From positions 1 through 49,717 of the IMG/VR virus record IMGVR_UViG_3300034073_002380: a stretch of 49,717 nt of DNA; one strand, written 5' to 3'. Origin of the DNA: a virus. Of the stretch, positions 48,103-49,717 are shown one piece after another. How positions within the stretch are numbered: the stretch's first letter is position 1; each line of letters starts with the position of its first letter. The position numbers and the translations under genes are program-made. The notes beneath the pieces were generated by a model, which was given only the letters and a program-made list of their open reading frames with translations, searched no databases and was not told the DNA's origin.

Positions 48103-49371
48103 TCAGTACGCCGACGGCAGTTCGTCGATGGCATCCTCCGCGTTGCGCGGTGCCACCCGGGTAGCGGTCGAGGTGCCTTCGCCCTGGCCGGGTTCAGACG
48201 ACCGGACCTTGCCGACCTTCTTCTCGAGTTCGGCCACCTTCTGCTGGAGACGGATCACCCGCAGCCGCTCGCGCCCGTAGGCCCGCGCCCGCAACGCCAC
48301 CTGTGCCTGGGCTTTCGTGATGAGGTCAACCTTGTCGTCGTAGCCCATGTCGGCGTCGATGCCTTCGCCCTTGAGTGCGATCTTGATCAGGCGATCACTT
48401 TCATCCAGGAGCTTGTTCCCCTCTTCGTCGCCATCTTCACGGCCGAACAGCTGGTTGTGCGACTTCTCGAACTCGGTGAACTGCGAGTCGAAAAGCTCGC
48501 GGGACCTGGACTGCCGCGACTCCAGCTGCTTCTTCTGCTCGACCTCGCGCTGGGACCCCTTCTCCTTCCACTCGGCGATGGACTTGTCCCGGGCCTGGGT
48601 GAGTTCCAGGATCCGCCGGCGGTGAGCCATGATCTCCGGAGCGGCCGCCCCGAACATCTCCTGAGCGATGATCGCCGCCTTGGCCACCGGCACGTTGAGG
48701 ATCGCCATGATGTCCTCATGGCTGGCGTCGCGCTCGGTGCCGTCGGCATCGGTCACCCGGATGCCTTCGATGTCTCCGAGGGCGGTCTGCCACGCCTCGC
48801 GCAATGGCGCCTCGTACTTCTGCTTGTACTCGCCGGAGCGGGTGTAGTTCAGGTAGCGGACCTCGGTGTCGAGTTCCTCGGCGTTCTTCCGAATCGAATC
48901 CATCTCGGCCTTCAGGGCCTTGGTGGCTTCCTCGATCTCCTTCTTGGTGCCTTCGGATCGGGCGCGCTCAAGCTCGGCGACCTTGGAGGCGAGGTCATCG
49001 CGCTCCTTCTTGGTCATCTCGTACTGCTCACGGAACTGCTTCAGTGAAGCGGGCTCTGACTTGGCAGGCGCGTCCTGCTTGGCCGGGGCCGGGGCCGGCT
49101 CTTCCTTCTTAGGGGTGAACTTGTCCAGGTTGAACAGGTCATCAACCGGAGGCTTGGCGGCTTCGGGAGCGGTAGCGGCGGGCGCAGCGGGTGCCGCTGG
49201 CGCGGGTGCCGGAGCGGGATCAGGCGTGACCGGTGCAGGTGCCGGGCTCGCCGACCCCATAGGGTTTTCGAGCGCGTTTCCTTCGAGCGCATCGATGCCA
49301 GCGAAGGCTTCGGAGTAATCGGCGCCGCGATCGGTGGGCGCGTCGGGTGACAGCAGGAGTTTCGGGTTCAT
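48103..49371 (-). CDS. Scaffolding protein (422 aa)
   Basis: Guides capsid assembly and leaves before or during packaging. An N-terminal Pro/Ala linker (about 40-110, with long stretches of Ala-Pro repeats) is followed by long charged helices (EQYEMTKKERDDLASKVAEL; DGTERDASHEDIMAILNVPV; KQLESRQSRSRELFDSQFTE) and a coiled-coil end (RLRVIRLQQKVAELEKKVGK), typical of podovirus scaffolds. It is on the strand opposite to the capsid gene, reading toward it from beyond the lysis genes. The ATG overlaps the 87-aa gene stop (ATGA). Confidence 0.8.
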   Translation of the reverse strand: MNPKLLLSPDAPTDRGADYSEAFAGIDALEGNALENPMGSASPAPAPVTPDPAPAPAPAAPAAPAATAPEAAKPPVDDLFNLDKFTPKKEEPAPAPAKQDAPAKSEPASLKQFREQYEMTKKERDDLASKVAELERARSEGTKKEIEEATKALKAEMDSIRKNAEELDTEVRYLNYTRSGEYKQKYEAPLREAWQTALGDIEGIRVTDADGTERDASHEDIMAILNVPVAKAAIIAQEMFGAAAPEIMAHRRRILELTQARDKSIAEWKEKGSQREVEQKKQLESRQSRSRELFDSQFTEFEKSHNQLFGREDGDEEGNKLLDESDRLIKIALKGEGIDADMGYDDKVDLITKAQAQVALRARAYGRERLRVIRLQQKVAELEKKVGKVRSSEPGQGEGTSTATRVAPRNAEDAIDELPSAY

Positions 49372-49631
49372 TCAAGGTTCTGATTCACGGTCGGTTTCTC
49401 TCTCTGCATTGCCACCAGCCCGTGAAGCTCCTCGATCAGCGCCTTGGCGCCCTGCCGGCGGCAGTTGGCGTTCCAGCCGTGTTGAGGGTTTTCGGATGCT
49501 GGCAGGTTCCAGCAGAGATTGTTGAAAGCAGCCATCAGCGCGGCTTGGAAGTCCGCGCTGTCCAGCACACGCTCGAGGGCCATGACGCGGTCCTTGTTGC
49601 GCTGAAACTCCTGCTTGGGGGATTGGATCAT
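49368..49631 (-). CDS. Small protein between portal and scaffold (87 aa)
   Basis: SPKQEFQRNKDRVMALERVL, DSADFQAALMAAFNNLCWNL, QGAKALIEELHGLVAMQREK: helical, with one WNLPAS turn. The ATG overlaps the portal stop (ATGA) across the contig seam, and its stop overlaps the scaffold ATG. Similar small helical proteins occur between portal and scaffold in podoviruses. Function unknown. Confidence 0.65.
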   Translation of the reverse strand: MIQSPKQEFQRNKDRVMALERVLDSADFQAALMAAFNNLCWNLPASENPQHGWNANCRRQGAKALIEELHGLVAMQREKPTVNQNLE

Positions 49632-49717
49632 TGGTTAAGGATGGTGGCCTGGGTCTTCAAATCCATGGCCGCGATGTCCGCCCGAGTCATGGCGCCCTTG
49701 CGCTGGGCCTCGGCGAT
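49591..49717. repeat. Right copy of 127-bp terminal overlap
   Basis: Identical to 1-127, and should be removed to obtain the 49,590-bp circle. It contains the start of the 87-aa gene and the last codons of the portal gene. Confidence 0.95.
49628..49717 (-). CDS. Portal protein C-terminal end (partial duplicate at seam)
   Basis: The last 29 codons and stop of the portal gene, repeated because the contig ends overlap. It is the same gene as at 38-2308, not a second copy. Confidence 0.9.
   Translation of the reverse strand: MAEAQRKGAMTRADIAAMDLKTQATILNQ

Noticed and set aside
1-49717. CRISPR arrays, tRNA genes, integrase or attachment sites, insertion sequences
   Set aside because: No regularly spaced repeats, cloverleaf-like segments, recombinase motifs or transposase frames were seen in either strand. 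A tRNAscan and profile search would settle tRNA and divergent recombinases.

Overview
The window is a complete circular phage genome. The first 127 bases (1-127) recur exactly as the last 127 (49591-49717), so the unit genome is 49,590 bp and the ends are an assembly seam inside the portal gene. The gene set is that of a short-tailed (podovirus-type) virus of a GC-rich bacterium: portal, large terminase, scaffold, major capsid protein, a stabilisation-type tail protein, a beta-helix tailspike, small ejected proteins, a 3,300-residue ejection/helicase polyprotein, and no tape measure or tail sheath. There is no integrase, DNA polymerase or RNA polymerase, so it probably relies on host polymerases and is probably lytic. 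The host cannot be named. Base composition is GC-rich, and many genes lack a Shine-Dalgarno sequence.

Layout. (1) 0-5.2 kb, minus strand, continuing across the seam to 48.1 kb: terL, ssb, two small genes, portal, an 87-aa gene and scaffold. (2) 5.2-25 kb, plus strand: tail protein, tailspike, fibre-like protein, neck/tail protein, cupin-like protein, two internal virion proteins and the giant polyvalent protein with an SNF2-type helicase. (3) 25.0-32.2 kb, plus strand: a recombination and early accessory operon headed by recT and a RecE-like PDDEXK nuclease, starting at a strong promoter that overlaps a 30-bp palindrome. It continues into about 17 small, mostly translationally coupled genes. 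Six of their junctions share nearly the same 16-base stop/start/ribosome-site cassette, and the 28.4-29.9 kb stretch is AT-rich. (4) 36.2-32.3 kb, minus strand: a second accessory operon with plasmid-type small genes, a lysozyme-like protein and an IHF/HU-like protein, with rho-independent terminators. (5) 36.3-37.25 kb: one small plus-strand gene and a 574-bp gene-poor stretch with direct repeats and a stem-loop. (6) 41.9-37.3 kb, minus strand: replication operon (SF2 helicase, VRR-NUC nuclease, a small protein, Toprim primase-helicase and a 128-aa protein that repeats the primase tail). (7) 41.9-48.1 kb, plus strand: RHH regulator, major capsid protein, small head proteins, an S74-type tail fibre, then a compressed lysis cluster (membrane protein, holin, overlapping lipoprotein).

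How it likely works (inference). The early plus operon (recT/exonuclease) and the minus replication operon start from promoters with a TTGACG -35 box only 35-40 nt before the start codon. Two of these fit TTGACG-N17-TA(C/G)GGT. The implied mRNAs are leaderless or nearly so. Inverted TGAC/GTCA repeats at these promoters are candidate operators, possibly for the RHH protein. Virion genes follow on both strands. Capsid and scaffold lie on opposite, converging strands, which is unusual. The giant protein is probably packaged and injected with the DNA.
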